DNA of 64,000 nucleotides from Bacteroidaceae bacterium (GCA_017507385.1 JAFWAX010000059.1:1-64000), one strand, 5' to 3'. Positions 17,027 through 26,331 are shown, counted from the first letter of the stretch. Translations and numbers: made by a program. Notes: generated by a model from the sequence alone, not told the origin.

Positions 17027-20000
17027 TTTTTCTGGGAAGTTGGGGCATTCAATGCGGGTTTCAATTCATCTGGAGAATCCTTAGTAAACATGCTCACGTT
17101 GCCAGCCACCTTGGTAAACAAATCTGCAACCAATTGAACATCAAGCGTCCACTGAGGACTAAACTGCTCTGACTGCATATAAGCAAGGATGGATTCACGC
17201 ATCTGCCGAGCAACAATGCGCTTGTCAAGATTGCTGGCAATGTCCATCGTGGTCATCACCAACTTACCTTTTCCCACCTTGGCTTCGAAGAGCATGCCAA
17301 TCTTGCGTGAGATGAACCATGTGTCGATGCTCTGCACCAGAGGCTGAAAGTCGGCAGGGAAATCTGTGAACTGCATGACCTGGGCACGATTGACAAGTTC
17401 CCACCACTGCAAATCGGAATGGTAATCGGTTGGGAAAAGGTCAAAAATGGGGTGGGTATTCTCGACATAAATGCCTGTTGTGTGAGGAGGACGCATCTTG
17501 AACCACGACGTGTTCCAGAAGACTGGAGTAAACTGCTGCACCACTTCCTTTCCATAAGAAACTTTTCCTGCCGCACATATCAGCACGTTTCCACCTTTGT
17601 TCAGAGTCTTCAAAGCCTGAGCGTCCAGAGAATCAGTCACATAGACATCTTTTGGTATCCATGATTTTTTCTTGTATTTGACATGTCCAGTCAGTTCTGC
17701 AGGATATACCCAGAAATTCCAGCGGTTCACGGCATCTGTTCCCGGAATGGATACGACCAACATCATTTTGGTTGGCTCCGTAATGTCTGAGAGCGGAACA
17801 GATATTTTGCCTAATTCAACATTGCCGCCAACAGGAAGGTCGCGTTTCGGCAAATCGCCCTCTGCATAAAGTTCCCCCGAGGGGATAGAGGAAGCCTGCG
17901 GCTCAAATGCCACATCGTCCTCCTTCAAGATACTCCAATGAGGGGCAGCGCCTTTGATTTCTTGGGCTGAATATTGGCTCAGTTCGATTGAAGCCTCAAA
18001 TATCTCATCACTCCGATAAGTGAATTTCGGCAGTTTCGCCAAAGGAACAATCGGTGAACAGAACTCACGAACGTCATCACAGGTCACATAACCTTTATCA
18101 TCGAAGAACACATCGGTCAATCCAACAAGCGCTGTACCCTGCCCCGAATAGTCATTAAGTGCAAGCAATTGGAAACCAGCAAATTTTGGAGTTCGCAGCG
18201 TGCGTTCAATTTCTGCCTTATAACATATTGTCTGCAATTTGCCTGATGCCATCAGGAAGTGGCGAGCACGCGACTCCATGCCGTTGTCTCTCAACAAATC
18301 CCGGAATATCTCAAAGTTTTTCGCCTTGTTGACGCCTGTATATTTATTTATCTCACCAAAGTTCGGGAAGGCGCACCACTGCCCTGTTTCATGACTCACG
18401 AAAGGCATTTCAATAGGTGTATTCGGCATGTCCTTACCATTGTAGATGGAGATATTGTTCTCGAATGTAAGCACCGACTCGGGAGCTCTTCTTGCCCACT
18501 CGTTCAGTCCACGAGCACCAGCCTTCACGGCATACTCGCTGCCTGGCTGCCATGCCCAGCCGCCTCCGACGCTGAAGCCGCAATAGAGGTGGCGAGAGTC
18601 GTATTCTTTCATCTTTGCCACACCTTCCGTGGACCACTTCACCCAATTGCCGGCAGGCTCATTGCCAAAAGCAAAGAATGTGAAGCAAGGATGATTGCCA
18701 TACTCATTGACGATTGCGATGCTCTCATCCATCAGGTAGGTGTCAATGGGTTCGCCTCGCCCTAAACGAACACCATGGTTCGGCCATGACGGACCTTCTG
18801 GCTGAAGGTAGAAACCCACTAAATCGGCAGCCATGAAAGCAGCCTCGGGAGGGCAGTAGCTATGAAAGCGCATGTGGTTGAGCCCGTATGCCTTACAGGT
18901 CTTAAAGACTTTCAGCCACGATTCCACATCCATAGGGGGATAGCCGGTGTTGGGGAAACAGCAGTTTTCAACTGTGCCACGCAACAAAACTTCTCGGCCA
19001 TTCACATAGAACATCTTGTCCTTGATCTCAATCTTTCGCATACCGAAAACGGTCTCTTTCCGGTTCACTTGCCCATCAGCGGTTTTCAGTTCAACTTCGA
19101 GTTGATAGAGCTGTGGATTGAACTCGTCCCACAGCAGCATGGAGTCGCTCATTTGCAAGACGACATCTTTCGAGACTGCTTGCATCTCATTCATTGTCAG
19201 TTCTATTGGAGCACTGGCAACAACGTGGTGCTTGTCCGTGTTGAATGCCGTTGCCCGCAATGTGAGTGTGGCGTGCCGGTTGGGCTTATAGTCAAGCAAT
19301 TCGAGGTGTACACGCGCTGTTTTGGTGTCGATGTCGGGATAAACGGCAACATAGTCAATCGCATTAAACGGACGAAGCTCCATCTTGCCGACAATACCGT
19401 TCCAGTTTCCTTGGGTCTGGTCAGTGACAGAATGAGAGTCCTGCCCCACTCTCACCGTTTCGTGACGGTTATCGACGCAAATGGCGATAGTGTTTTCACC
19501 TGGCTGGAGAAGTCCATAAAGATAAAAAACATGAGGAACAGACAATGACTTCTGGATGCGTTCAACCTTCTCGCCATTGACCCATACTTCTGTTGCAATG
19601 TGAGGGCGTTCGAGATAAAGGGTGTACATCGGAAGTTCTTCTGTTTCAGGAAGAACAATCGTCTTCTTGTACCATGCCTTGCCCACATAATGCTTGTCAG
19701 GAGTAAGGAAGAACTGTAGTTTCATGTCCTTGCCCGGATTGCGGTACTTCTCCATGTAGGGATTGAAGAAGTAACTGGAATCATACAGCGATGCCACCCA
19801 CTGGGTATTGACACTAATGTCATCACCTTTGAGACGCTGCGGCATAGAAGCAGGAAGCACGATTTCATCTTCCATCTGATAGTCAGGCTGATACCATCTT
19901 TCAGAAACACCTTTATTCTCACGGTCTATCTGAAACTGCCAACCGCCCGAAAGGTCGATGACATCCTGAGCAGCAAGCTGCTGAAACTGGGAGGATGAGA

Positions 20001-20055
20001 ACAAAAAGAGAATTACAATCTGTAGTTTTTTCAAGTAAGAATATGTCTTTTTCAT
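17023..20055 (-). CDS. Glycoside hydrolase family 2 enzyme
   Basis: The start is set at the ATG at 20053-20055, followed by a signal peptide ending QQLAAQ; earlier codons to 20118 are not needed. About 1010 residues. The order is a sugar-binding jelly roll (TLYLERPHIATEVWVNGEKV), an immunoglobulin-like domain and a TIM barrel (MRKIEIKDKMFYVNGREVLL). FFAFGNEPAG (~465) carries the Asn-Glu acid/base pair, and FVSHETGQW (~552) probably carries the nucleophile Glu. A long C-terminal part follows. Fused context with the acetylesterase and the nearby GH105 suggests removal of galactosyl or similar side chains of rhamnogalacturonan; specificity is inferred. Confidence 0.87.
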   Translation of the reverse strand: MKKTYSYLKKLQIVILFLFSSSQFQQLAAQDVIDLSGGWQFQIDRENKGVSERWYQPDYQMEDEIVLPASMPQRLKGDDISVNTQWVASLYDSSYFFNPYMEKYRNPGKDMKLQFFLTPDKHYVGKAWYKKTIVLPETEELPMYTLYLERPHIATEVWVNGEKVERIQKSLSVPHVFYLYGLLQPGENTIAICVDNRHETVRVGQDSHSVTDQTQGNWNGIVGKMELRPFNAIDYVAVYPDIDTKTARVHLELLDYKPNRHATLTLRATAFNTDKHHVVASAPIELTMNEMQAVSKDVVLQMSDSMLLWDEFNPQLYQLEVELKTADGQVNRKETVFGMRKIEIKDKMFYVNGREVLLRGTVENCCFPNTGYPPMDVESWLKVFKTCKAYGLNHMRFHSYCPPEAAFMAADLVGFYLQPEGPSWPNHGVRLGRGEPIDTYLMDESIAIVNEYGNHPCFTFFAFGNEPAGNWVKWSTEGVAKMKEYDSRHLYCGFSVGGGWAWQPGSEYAVKAGARGLNEWARRAPESVLTFENNISIYNGKDMPNTPIEMPFVSHETGQWCAFPNFGEINKYTGVNKAKNFEIFRDLLRDNGMESRARHFLMASGKLQTICYKAEIERTLRTPKFAGFQLLALNDYSGQGTALVGLTDVFFDDKGYVTCDDVREFCSPIVPLAKLPKFTYRSDEIFEASIELSQYSAQEIKGAAPHWSILKEDDVAFEPQASSIPSGELYAEGDLPKRDLPVGGNVELGKISVPLSDITEPTKMMLVVSIPGTDAVNRWNFWVYPAELTGHVKYKKKSWIPKDVYVTDSLDAQALKTLNKGGNVLICAAGKVSYGKEVVQQFTPVFWNTSWFKMRPPHTTGIYVENTHPIFDLFPTDYHSDLQWWELVNRAQVMQFTDFPADFQPLVQSIDTWFISRKIGMLFEAKVGKGKLVMTTMDIASNLDKRIVARQMRESILAYMQSEQFSPQWTLDVQLVADLFTKVAGNVSMFTKDSPDELKPALNAPTSQKK

Positions 20056-20076
20056 GTTTATTAACCATATTTTTTG

Positions 20077-20084
20077 CAAAAATA
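20077..20084 (-). promoter_or_regulatory. Predicted -7 box for the GH2-acetylesterase pair
   Basis: The minus strand reads TATTTTTG, about 22 bp before the chosen GH2 start codon, in an AT-rich region. Confidence 0.5.
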
Positions 20085-20147
20085 CATGAAATATCTGAAT
20101 TGATGACTGTTGCAGCATATAAATTCATCTTTTGATGAAAAAGGCAT

Positions 20148-20183
20148 CAAAAAAAGCGGCAAACTCCATTGGGGAATGCCGCT
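20148..20183 (-). terminator. Rho-independent terminator after the ferredoxin gene
   Basis: On the minus strand AGCGGCA pairs with TGCCGCT around a 15-nt loop and is followed by a run of seven T. It lies about 50 bp past the ferredoxin stop codon. Confidence 0.85.
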
Positions 20184-20229
20184 AAATCAAAAAAACTTGT
20201 ACAACAAGTTTGTTGCAGGGAACTGCTAA

Positions 20230-20403
20230 TTATTCGCCTGGAGCGATAGCACCTGCTGGACAAGCGTCAACACAAGTACCGCAGTCAACACATGCGTCTG
20301 CATCAATTACATACTTGCCATCACCTTCGTTGATAGCACCTGATGGACACTCGCCAGCGCAAGTTCCACACATTACACAATCGTCACTAATTACGTAAGC
20401 CAT
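20230..20403 (-). CDS. 2[4Fe-4S] ferredoxin
   Basis: Start set at MAYVISDDCVMCGTCAGEC (ATG at 20403), giving 57 residues as in clostridial-type ferredoxins. Two CxxCxxCxxxCP motifs are complete (CVMCGTCAGECP and CVDCGTCVDACP), so both cubane clusters can form. A small soluble electron carrier, probably serving anaerobic oxidoreductases such as pyruvate:ferredoxin oxidoreductase. The gene is monocistronic: own -7 box at 20444 and own terminator at 20148. Its composition and context do not tie it to the neighbouring pectin genes. Confidence 0.95.
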   Translation of the reverse strand: MAYVISDDCVMCGTCAGECPSGAINEGDGKYVIDADACVDCGTCVDACPAGAIAPGE

Positions 20404-20443
20404 AATATTTTCTTTTTTATAATTACTTTTAATTTTGTCGATG

Positions 20444-20451
20444 CAAATGTA
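20444..20451 (-). promoter_or_regulatory. Predicted -7 box for the ferredoxin gene
   Basis: The minus strand reads TACATTTG about 41 bp before the start codon. Confidence 0.6.
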
Positions 20452-20535
20452 GGAAAAGTTTTTGTTACATACCAAATTTTAAGTAGAGAAAATGACATTT
20501 CTCCATACAAATCACTCGTATCAGCAGGCATCACC

Positions 20536-21519
20536 CTACTTCCGCTGCAATACAACAGTCTGCAAAGCAGCTTCCAACTGCCGCATGACGGGGCGTTTCT
20601 TCTCTTCTGGTGCATACACAAATCCTTCTGCCACAAGGAAGCGGTTGTGCAGCGTATCGGCATAGCAGTAGCACACAAAAGGACCGCCCATTGCATCGTT
20701 CCTCATCCCCCAAAGTCCACGAATCACCACTAAGTCATTTCTGGTTAATTCATCCGTCAGCACAGTTCGCCTGTCTGTTTCCATCCACTGGTCTTCCCTG
20801 CCTCCAGGAATGTTGATTTTCATCACCGAGTCACGAGCATCCACAAACGAGAGTGTTGATAACGGCAAAGTGTAAAGGCACACATTCTGACGGAACTCCT
20901 GCTTGCTGGCCGAAGCCCACAGAAAGTCTTTTCCTATCTTCATGTCATCAATGTCCTGCGGAACCTTGATGTCAACCCCGAACTGTTTCTTTGCCTGACG
21001 CTGCACCGCACCATTAAATTGCTTGGCAAGCAGTCCACGCTCACGGGAAAATTCGTTTTCGTTCAGTTCCCGAAGTATCGTCTTGCCATGTTCTTCCATA
21101 TACTTCTCAAAGCTATGATTGTCAGGAGCATTGACATACAGCACTTTCTGCGGACGGGCATAGATATTAGTTGCCTGACGCAGTTCCGGCTCCTTGTACT
21201 TTTTATCCACATCTACACAGACGATGTTGGCATACGTGCGGAACACGCCATTAAAGGCTTCGGGATTGATACTGGTGACACGGAAATTAGGTTCAATTTG
21301 CGGAAGCACCTCTATAGGAGCCTCAACGACCTGTATAAGGCTCTGCCCTGCACCGGTCTTGAGCCATTCCTTGTTGGCCACGACGAGCAGTTCGTAAGGG
21401 GCGCTCTGCACTTTTGCCGTGACAGCCTTTTTTTTCGAGTTCTTTTTTGTCGTTTGTTCTGAATCGCAGGCACTCAGAATCAGACACATACACATTAGTA
21501 CATATACTACTCTTTTCAT
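20536..21519 (-). CDS. DUF4837 family lipoprotein
   Basis: A 327-residue protein with a lipoprotein signal peptide (MKRVVYVLMCMCLILSACDS, lipobox Cys ~18) followed by a Lys-rich linker. The body begins APYELLVVANKEWLKTGAG, the start of the DUF4837 domain, which is widespread in Bacteroidota and without known function. It ends with FVYAPEEKKRPVMRQLEAAL. It follows the GH105 gene by 15 bp and is likely cotranscribed with it, although DUF4837 genes are conserved independently of pectin genes. Expected in the periplasm, anchored to a membrane. Confidence 0.85.
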   Translation of the reverse strand: MKRVVYVLMCMCLILSACDSEQTTKKNSKKKAVTAKVQSAPYELLVVANKEWLKTGAGQSLIQVVEAPIEVLPQIEPNFRVTSINPEAFNGVFRTYANIVCVDVDKKYKEPELRQATNIYARPQKVLYVNAPDNHSFEKYMEEHGKTILRELNENEFSRERGLLAKQFNGAVQRQAKKQFGVDIKVPQDIDDMKIGKDFLWASASKQEFRQNVCLYTLPLSTLSFVDARDSVMKINIPGGREDQWMETDRRTVLTDELTRNDLVVIRGLWGMRNDAMGGPFVCYCYADTLHNRFLVAEGFVYAPEEKKRPVMRQLEAALQTVVLQRK

Positions 21520-21534
21520 TGTATATTTTATAGG

Positions 21535-22833
21535 TTATTGATTGATAAGTCTAACTATCTCTGTTCCACAAAGAAGAAAACATCCTAAAGCATAATCGTC
21601 GAAATCAGGAGATTTATCATAGGTGACAGGCTGGGAGTCCTTGGGTTCTTTTCCCGTTCCCTGCACATAGCCCAGAAAACCGTTATGATGCAGGCATTCT
21701 TTCACCATGGCATCCCACGCCTGATAGATAACAGGAAGGTAAGTCTTCTTGGGAAGGTACCCATGACGAACACCCCATGCCATGCCGTAAATAAAGAGGG
21801 CTGTACCGGAAAGTTCCTTGCCACCATAATGATTTGCATCGTGCAGCGAAACATTCCAGAAATGGTCATCTCGCTGGCACTTCAACAATGCTTCGGTCAT
21901 GGCGAGATAATCCCTGCGATAATCTTTAAAATGTTTATCCCCCCCAATATTTTTCCACTTTTTCTCACCCAAAGGCTCTTGATAATGAGGAGCTTCTGCA
22001 TGTTTTGCAATCAGCATGGCATCCATGGCCCGCACTAAAGCGGCATACACCCATCCATTGCCACGACTCCAATAACAATCTTCGCCATTGGGCTCGGTGT
22101 AGGGCGGGACAAAATCCTTATCTCGCCACCAAAGCGCATCAGCAGCATTATACAGTCCTCCACCTATCTCATCACGAGTGGTTTCATACATATCCCAACC
22201 TTTTTCCGTGTATCGGGAAGCGTTGCTGTCACCTGTAAGGAAACAAAGGCGAGCCATCTTGGAGAACACAGGAAGTCCCATCTGAATGGCATCAATCCAT
22301 GTCCAGTCGCCATCGCTGCCCTTGGACTTCGTCTGTCCGCCTGCCACCCACGGCATATCTTTTGCCGCAATCAGATTGTCAAGGCATTGCTTGGTCGGTG
22401 TCACCATATTCCACCTTGTTTTGGTCAAATAGACGGTTCCTGAAACAGGCTGTGGCATCATGTACATATCCAGATAGGTCTGGCTGCAACAATAGTCATC
22501 AGCATCGCGAGTAGCCACGCCGTTGCGAGGGGTCCAGTCATGCGCCGTTCCCCACCGATACATATAGTCGTAATATTCCTGATGCTTCCCCTCGTTCCCT
22601 ATCAGACGTTCCAGTTCGGTCAAAGCAGACAGTCCTTCAAAATAAACGCCACGAGTCCACAAGTTAGAGGGGCGTTCCTTCTTTACGAAGGTCGGCTTCC
22701 CCGGGTCAGGATTTCTGCTGATGAAATAATCGTTGGCAAGCTCCAACGCCTCTACCACCTCGTCCTGTGAAGGCTGAGCAAGCACATGCAGTGGGAAAAT
22801 GAGTCCTAAAAAGTAAAGAAAAATATGCTTCAT
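21535..22833 (-). CDS. Unsaturated rhamnogalacturonyl hydrolase (GH105)
   Basis: A 432-residue secreted (alpha/alpha)6-barrel enzyme with signal peptide to about residue 20 (FPLHVLAQ). Motifs fit the GH88/GH105 family, YteR-like: LWTRGVYFEGLSALTEL (~60), DWTWIDAIQMGLPVFSKMA (~180), WRDKDFVPPYTEPNGEDCYW and SRGNGWVYAALVRAMD (~260), and GTALFIYGMAWGVRHGYLP (~350). These enzymes cut the unsaturated galacturonyl residue left by pectate or rhamnogalacturonan lyases. With the CE12 and GH2 genes nearby this forms a partial rhamnogalacturonan pathway. Divergent from folP. Confidence 0.9.
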   Translation of the reverse strand: MKHIFLYFLGLIFPLHVLAQPSQDEVVEALELANDYFISRNPDPGKPTFVKKERPSNLWTRGVYFEGLSALTELERLIGNEGKHQEYYDYMYRWGTAHDWTPRNGVATRDADDYCCSQTYLDMYMMPQPVSGTVYLTKTRWNMVTPTKQCLDNLIAAKDMPWVAGGQTKSKGSDGDWTWIDAIQMGLPVFSKMARLCFLTGDSNASRYTEKGWDMYETTRDEIGGGLYNAADALWWRDKDFVPPYTEPNGEDCYWSRGNGWVYAALVRAMDAMLIAKHAEAPHYQEPLGEKKWKNIGGDKHFKDYRRDYLAMTEALLKCQRDDHFWNVSLHDANHYGGKELSGTALFIYGMAWGVRHGYLPKKTYLPVIYQAWDAMVKECLHHNGFLGYVQGTGKEPKDSQPVTYDKSPDFDDYALGCFLLCGTEIVRLINQ

Positions 22834-22854
22834 GCGCCTTTTTATTTGTCGCTA

Positions 22855-22862
22855 CAAAAATA
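22855..22862 (-). promoter_or_regulatory. Predicted -7 box for the GH105-DUF4837 pair
   Basis: The minus strand reads TATTTTTG, 22 bp before the start codon. A 10-bp palindrome ACTTGCAAGT sits at 22876-22885, near the expected -33 position, and could be an operator; that is speculative. Confidence 0.5.
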
Positions 22863-22989
22863 TAGAAAAAAATTGACTTGCAAGTATTTAAATATGAGTT
22901 TTCTTTGTCAACATCCACATTTTTCATTTCACAAAGAAATAAAATAAAAGATTCTTAACTTTTCAGTATTCTTTTTTCACTTTATTTTG

Positions 22990-22997
22990 TAACTTTG
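22990..22997 (+). promoter_or_regulatory. Predicted -7 box for folP, very close to the start codon
   Basis: TAACTTTG ends only 5 bp before the folP ATG. With normal spacing the transcript would begin at or within a few bases of the start codon. Confidence 0.6.
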
Positions 22998-23002
22998 CAA
23001 CA

Positions 23003-23857
23003 ATGGAAGGACTGAACCCATACACCATCAATGTCAGCGGCAGTCTGATAGACCTTGCGGAGCCTCACATCATGGGCATCCTCAACATCACCCCCGACTC
23101 TTTTTACTCCGACAGCAGGAAACAGACGGAGGAAAGCATCCGGCTGCAAGTAAGGAAGATTGTCGATGAGGGAGGACAGATGATTGACCTTGGAGCCTAT
23201 TCTTCACGTCCGGGAGCTAACGACGTGCCAGTACAGGAAGAGATGGAACGCCTGAGAAGAGGGATGAAAGTGCTGCGAGAAGAAGCTCCCGACATGCCTG
23301 TCAGCATCGACACATTCCGTGCCGATGTGGCAAAAATGTGCGTAGAGGAATTAGGAGCCGGCATCATCAATGACATTTCAGGCGGGGAACTCGACAACAA
23401 CATGTTCCCGACCATAGCAAAATTAGGTGTTCCCTATGTCTTGATGCACATGAAAGGAACACCGCAAAACATGCAGCAAGAGGCTCATTATGAAGATTTA
23501 ATGAAAGAAATCATGCTGTACTTTGTAGAAAAAGTACAAAGGCTGCGAGACCTCGGGCAGAAAGACATCATACTCGACCCCGGATATGGTTTCGCTAAGA
23601 CCATTAACCATAATTACGAACTGCTCCAGCATCAAGAAATGCTGAAGATTTTTGAATTGCCCATCTTGGTTGGCTTGTCACGCAAAAGCATGGTTTACAA
23701 GCTATTGGGAACCACACCCGACCAAGCCCTCAATGGCACATCAGTCCTCCACACTTTGGCATTGCAGAAAGGGGCTAACATCCTTCGTGTACACGATGTC
23801 AAAGCCTGTGCCGAAGTCATCAAAATCGTCCAAAAAACATTACATTTTAACTTATAA
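23003..23857 (+). CDS. folP: Dihydropteroate synthase
   Basis: A 284-residue TIM-barrel enzyme of folate synthesis that condenses dihydropterin pyrophosphate with p-aminobenzoate; the target of sulfonamides. Signature 1 is HIMGILNITPDSFY (~23-36), with the metal/pyrophosphate Asn. Signature 2 is MIDLGAYSSRPGANDV (~60), followed by SIDTFRADVA, INDISGG, LMHMKG, ILDPGYGFAKT, LVGLSRKSM and the C-terminal LRVHDV. Full length. It begins the plus-strand set folP-cdaA-murF and is divergent from the GH105 gene. A promoter box ends 5 bp before the ATG, so the mRNA may be leaderless. Confidence 0.97.
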   Translation: MEGLNPYTINVSGSLIDLAEPHIMGILNITPDSFYSDSRKQTEESIRLQVRKIVDEGGQMIDLGAYSSRPGANDVPVQEEMERLRRGMKVLREEAPDMPVSIDTFRADVAKMCVEELGAGIINDISGGELDNNMFPTIAKLGVPYVLMHMKGTPQNMQQEAHYEDLMKEIMLYFVEKVQRLRDLGQKDIILDPGYGFAKTINHNYELLQHQEMLKIFELPILVGLSRKSMVYKLLGTTPDQALNGTSVLHTLALQKGANILRVHDVKACAEVIKIVQKTLHFNL

Positions 23858-23872
23858 ATCACTCTTCATCAC

Positions 23873-24643
23873 GTGTTTAACTTCGAAATAAAAGACGCAA
23901 TTGACATTCTTCTGGTCGCCCTATTATTGTATTATGTCTGGCGACTGATGAAATCATCGGGCTCACTGAACATCTTTTATGGCATCCTCGTTTTCATTGT
24001 GACATGGATTGTTGTGTCACAGATTCTGGAAATGAAGCTGTTAGGCAGCATTTTCGACAAGTTGGTCAGCGTAGGTGTCCTTGCACTCATCATCCTTTTT
24101 CAAGAAGAAATCCGCCGTTTTTTCCTTACCTTAGGTTCACAAAGACGCCTGAATGCCATCGTGCGTTTTTTCATTAAGAAGAGGCCTGGAGCAGGCGAAG
24201 ACGCTAAAGACCAGTTCATCATGCGCATCGTGCTTGCGTGCGACAGCATGAGCAAGAACATGACAGGCGCACTCATCATCCTCGAGCGAGAGATGTCGCT
24301 GACCGACATCATCAAATCTGGCGAGACCATCGATGCCAACATCAGCACAGAACTCATCAAGAATATCTTTTTCAAAAATTCGCCACTTCACGATGGAGCG
24401 ATGATTATCAGCCGCAACCGCATCATGGCAGCAGGCTGCATTCTTCCCGTCAGCCACAATCTCAACATACCCAAAGAGTTAGGGCTTCGCCATCGAGCGG
24501 CGCTTGGCATCACCTCACAAAGCGACGCCATTGCAATCATCGTGAGCGAAGAAACAGGAACCATCAGCGTTGCACAAGGAGGAGTATTCCATCTGAAGCT
24601 TGCTATCAACGAACTGGAAAGCTATCTAAAGAACGCATTGTAA
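23873..24643 (+). CDS. cdaA: Diadenylate cyclase, membrane-bound
   Basis: A 256-residue protein making c-di-AMP from two ATP. It has three N-terminal membrane helices (residues ~8-90: ILLVALLLYYVWRLM, IFYGILVFIVTWIVVSQIL, VGVLALIILFQEEIRRF), then the DAC domain with the catalytic DGA motif (SPLHDGAMII, ~172) and the RHR motif (GLRHRAALGI, ~206). Both motifs are intact. It starts with GTG at 23873, 15 bp after the folP stop. The usual regulator CdaR is not next to it here, as is common in Bacteroidota. c-di-AMP commonly links to cell-wall and potassium homeostasis, and murF follows. Confidence 0.95.
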   Translation: MFNFEIKDAIDILLVALLLYYVWRLMKSSGSLNIFYGILVFIVTWIVVSQILEMKLLGSIFDKLVSVGVLALIILFQEEIRRFFLTLGSQRRLNAIVRFFIKKRPGAGEDAKDQFIMRIVLACDSMSKNMTGALIILEREMSLTDIIKSGETIDANISTELIKNIFFKNSPLHDGAMIISRNRIMAAGCILPVSHNLNIPKELGLRHRAALGITSQSDAIAIIVSEETGTISVAQGGVFHLKLAINELESYLKNAL

Positions 24644-24742
24644 TTGTACGACCATGCGATTTCACGGGCATTTCACTTTAGCATTATACGGACATTATTA
24701 TACGCCCAACCGTAAAACCGCATAGCCATAAACCATAAAAAG

Positions 24743-26056
24743 ATGAACATCAAAGAATTATACAACATATTTCTCCAGCATCCAATCATAACGACCGACA
24801 GTCGAGATGTACCCAAAGATTCTATTTTCTTCGCCTTGAAAGGAGACAACTTCAACGGGAATGCCTATGCTAAAGCGGCTCTGGAGAAAGGAGCGGCCTA
24901 CGCTGTTATCGACGAGCCCGAATTTGATGAACCCGACAATGACAGATTCATCCTTACAGACAACGTGCTCACCACCCTTCAGCAACTTGCCAAGCAGCAC
25001 CGAACGAGTCTCGGCACTACCATCATCGGCATCACAGGCACCAACGGAAAGACAACAACCAAAGAGCTCATTGCCAACGTATTGAAGAAGAAATACCACG
25101 TGCTTTACACACAGGGGAACCTCAACAACCACATCGGTGTGCCCAAGACGCTGCTACAGCTGAACAAAGACCATCAGATTGCCGTCATCGAAATGGGAGC
25201 CAACCATCCTGGCGAAATCAAGACGCTCACAGAGATTGCTCAGCCAGACTATGGCATCATCACCAACGTAGGGAAAGCGCACCTGCTCGGATTCGGCTCA
25301 TTCGAAGGTGTCATCCAGACCAAAGGTGAACTGTATGACTTCCTGCGGAAGAACAACAAAACGACGTTCATCAACCAAGACAATCCCTATCTGCAAGCCA
25401 TCAGCACAGGATTGCAACTCGTCACCTACGGACAGAAAGAACACGACGATCTCTTGGTGAAAGGCGAGCTAATTGAGTGCAATCCTTTCCTGAAATTCCA
25501 ATGGTCAAAGGGCAGCCCTCAACCGAGCAAGCCCTCAACTGTTCAAACCCAACTCATCGGCAGCTACAACCTTGACAATGCGCTTGCTGCAGCCTGCATT
25601 GGCACCTATTTTGCTGTACCAGAAGAGGACATCAACGCAGCACTGGAACAGTATATCCCATCAAACAACAGAAGCCAACTCACCATTACAGAGGAGAACA
25701 GGCTTGTAGTGGATGCCTATAACGCGAATCCCACCAGCATGAAGGCGGCTTTGGACAATTTCAAACTTTTGCCTGATGAACACAAGATGTGCATTCTGGG
25801 AGACATGAAAGAACTGGGGGAATCCAGCGCAGAGGAACATCAGAACACTATTGACACGCTTTGCAAATATGGCTTTGAGGAGGTATGGCTGGTTGGCGAG
25901 GAGTTCGCAAAGACAAAACATCCTGAGACCTTCAAGATGTTTGCAGATGTAAACGAAGCGAAAGAGACCATCAACACAAAGAAGCCAAGAGGATTCACCA
26001 TCCTAATAAAGGGTTCCAACAGCACCAATCTGGTCAAATTGACGGAATTGCTATAA
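24743..26056 (+). CDS. murF: UDP-N-acetylmuramoyl-tripeptide--D-alanyl-D-alanine ligase
   Basis: A 437-residue cytoplasmic Mur ligase that adds D-Ala-D-Ala to the peptidoglycan precursor. N-domain begins LQHPIITTDSRDVPKDSIFF. The ATP-binding P-loop is GITGTNGKTTTKELIA (~97). AVIEMGANHPGEI and ITNVGKAHLLGFGS follow, with the C-domain LVVDAYNANPTSMKAAL at ~315. Normal length. About 100 bp separate it from cdaA, with CGCCCAACCGTAAAACCG in between, so it may have its own promoter, but none is obvious. Confidence 0.96.
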   Translation: MNIKELYNIFLQHPIITTDSRDVPKDSIFFALKGDNFNGNAYAKAALEKGAAYAVIDEPEFDEPDNDRFILTDNVLTTLQQLAKQHRTSLGTTIIGITGTNGKTTTKELIANVLKKKYHVLYTQGNLNNHIGVPKTLLQLNKDHQIAVIEMGANHPGEIKTLTEIAQPDYGIITNVGKAHLLGFGSFEGVIQTKGELYDFLRKNNKTTFINQDNPYLQAISTGLQLVTYGQKEHDDLLVKGELIECNPFLKFQWSKGSPQPSKPSTVQTQLIGSYNLDNALAAACIGTYFAVPEEDINAALEQYIPSNNRSQLTITEENRLVVDAYNANPTSMKAALDNFKLLPDEHKMCILGDMKELGESSAEEHQNTIDTLCKYGFEEVWLVGEEFAKTKHPETFKMFADVNEAKETINTKKPRGFTILIKGSNSTNLVKLTELL

Positions 26057-26240
26057 AGGGAAAGAGAGAACCGCCCAACCGTACAGGAAAGCGCACGAAG
26101 CAGAAGTCTGCACAGAAAGGTCTAAAGACATAAAAGGATGACATGGACGAATGACATGAGTCCAACGAATTCGTTTATATTCAAATTTATTGAATCCTGG
26201 TTGAAATAATTGGCAAGAATATGCTTCTCTATAAAACCGC

Positions 26241-26274
26241 ACCCCTCGGGTACGCGATGGCGTACCCGAGGGGT
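26241..26274. terminator. Perfect 15-bp hairpin with GATG loop, CCCGAGGGGTA type
   Basis: ACCCCTCGGGTACGC at 26241-26255 pairs fully with 26260-26274. The right arm continues into TACGATTTT, and the 21-bp stretch at 26261-26281 recurs at 35365-35385. It may end murF transcription, although no long T-run follows. Confidence 0.65.
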
Positions 26275-26286
26275 ACGATTTTAAAG

Positions 26287-26331
26287 AAGTTGCGATAGTT
26301 TTTGAAAAATCTTTTGAAACTATCGCAACTT
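26287..26331. repeat. Perfect 15-bp inverted repeat, 15-nt loop
   Basis: AAGTTGCGATAGTTT (26287-26301) pairs with 26317-26331. It sits 13 bp after the previous hairpin. A terminator or regulatory-structure role is possible; no flanking U-tract is clear on either strand. Confidence 0.7.
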
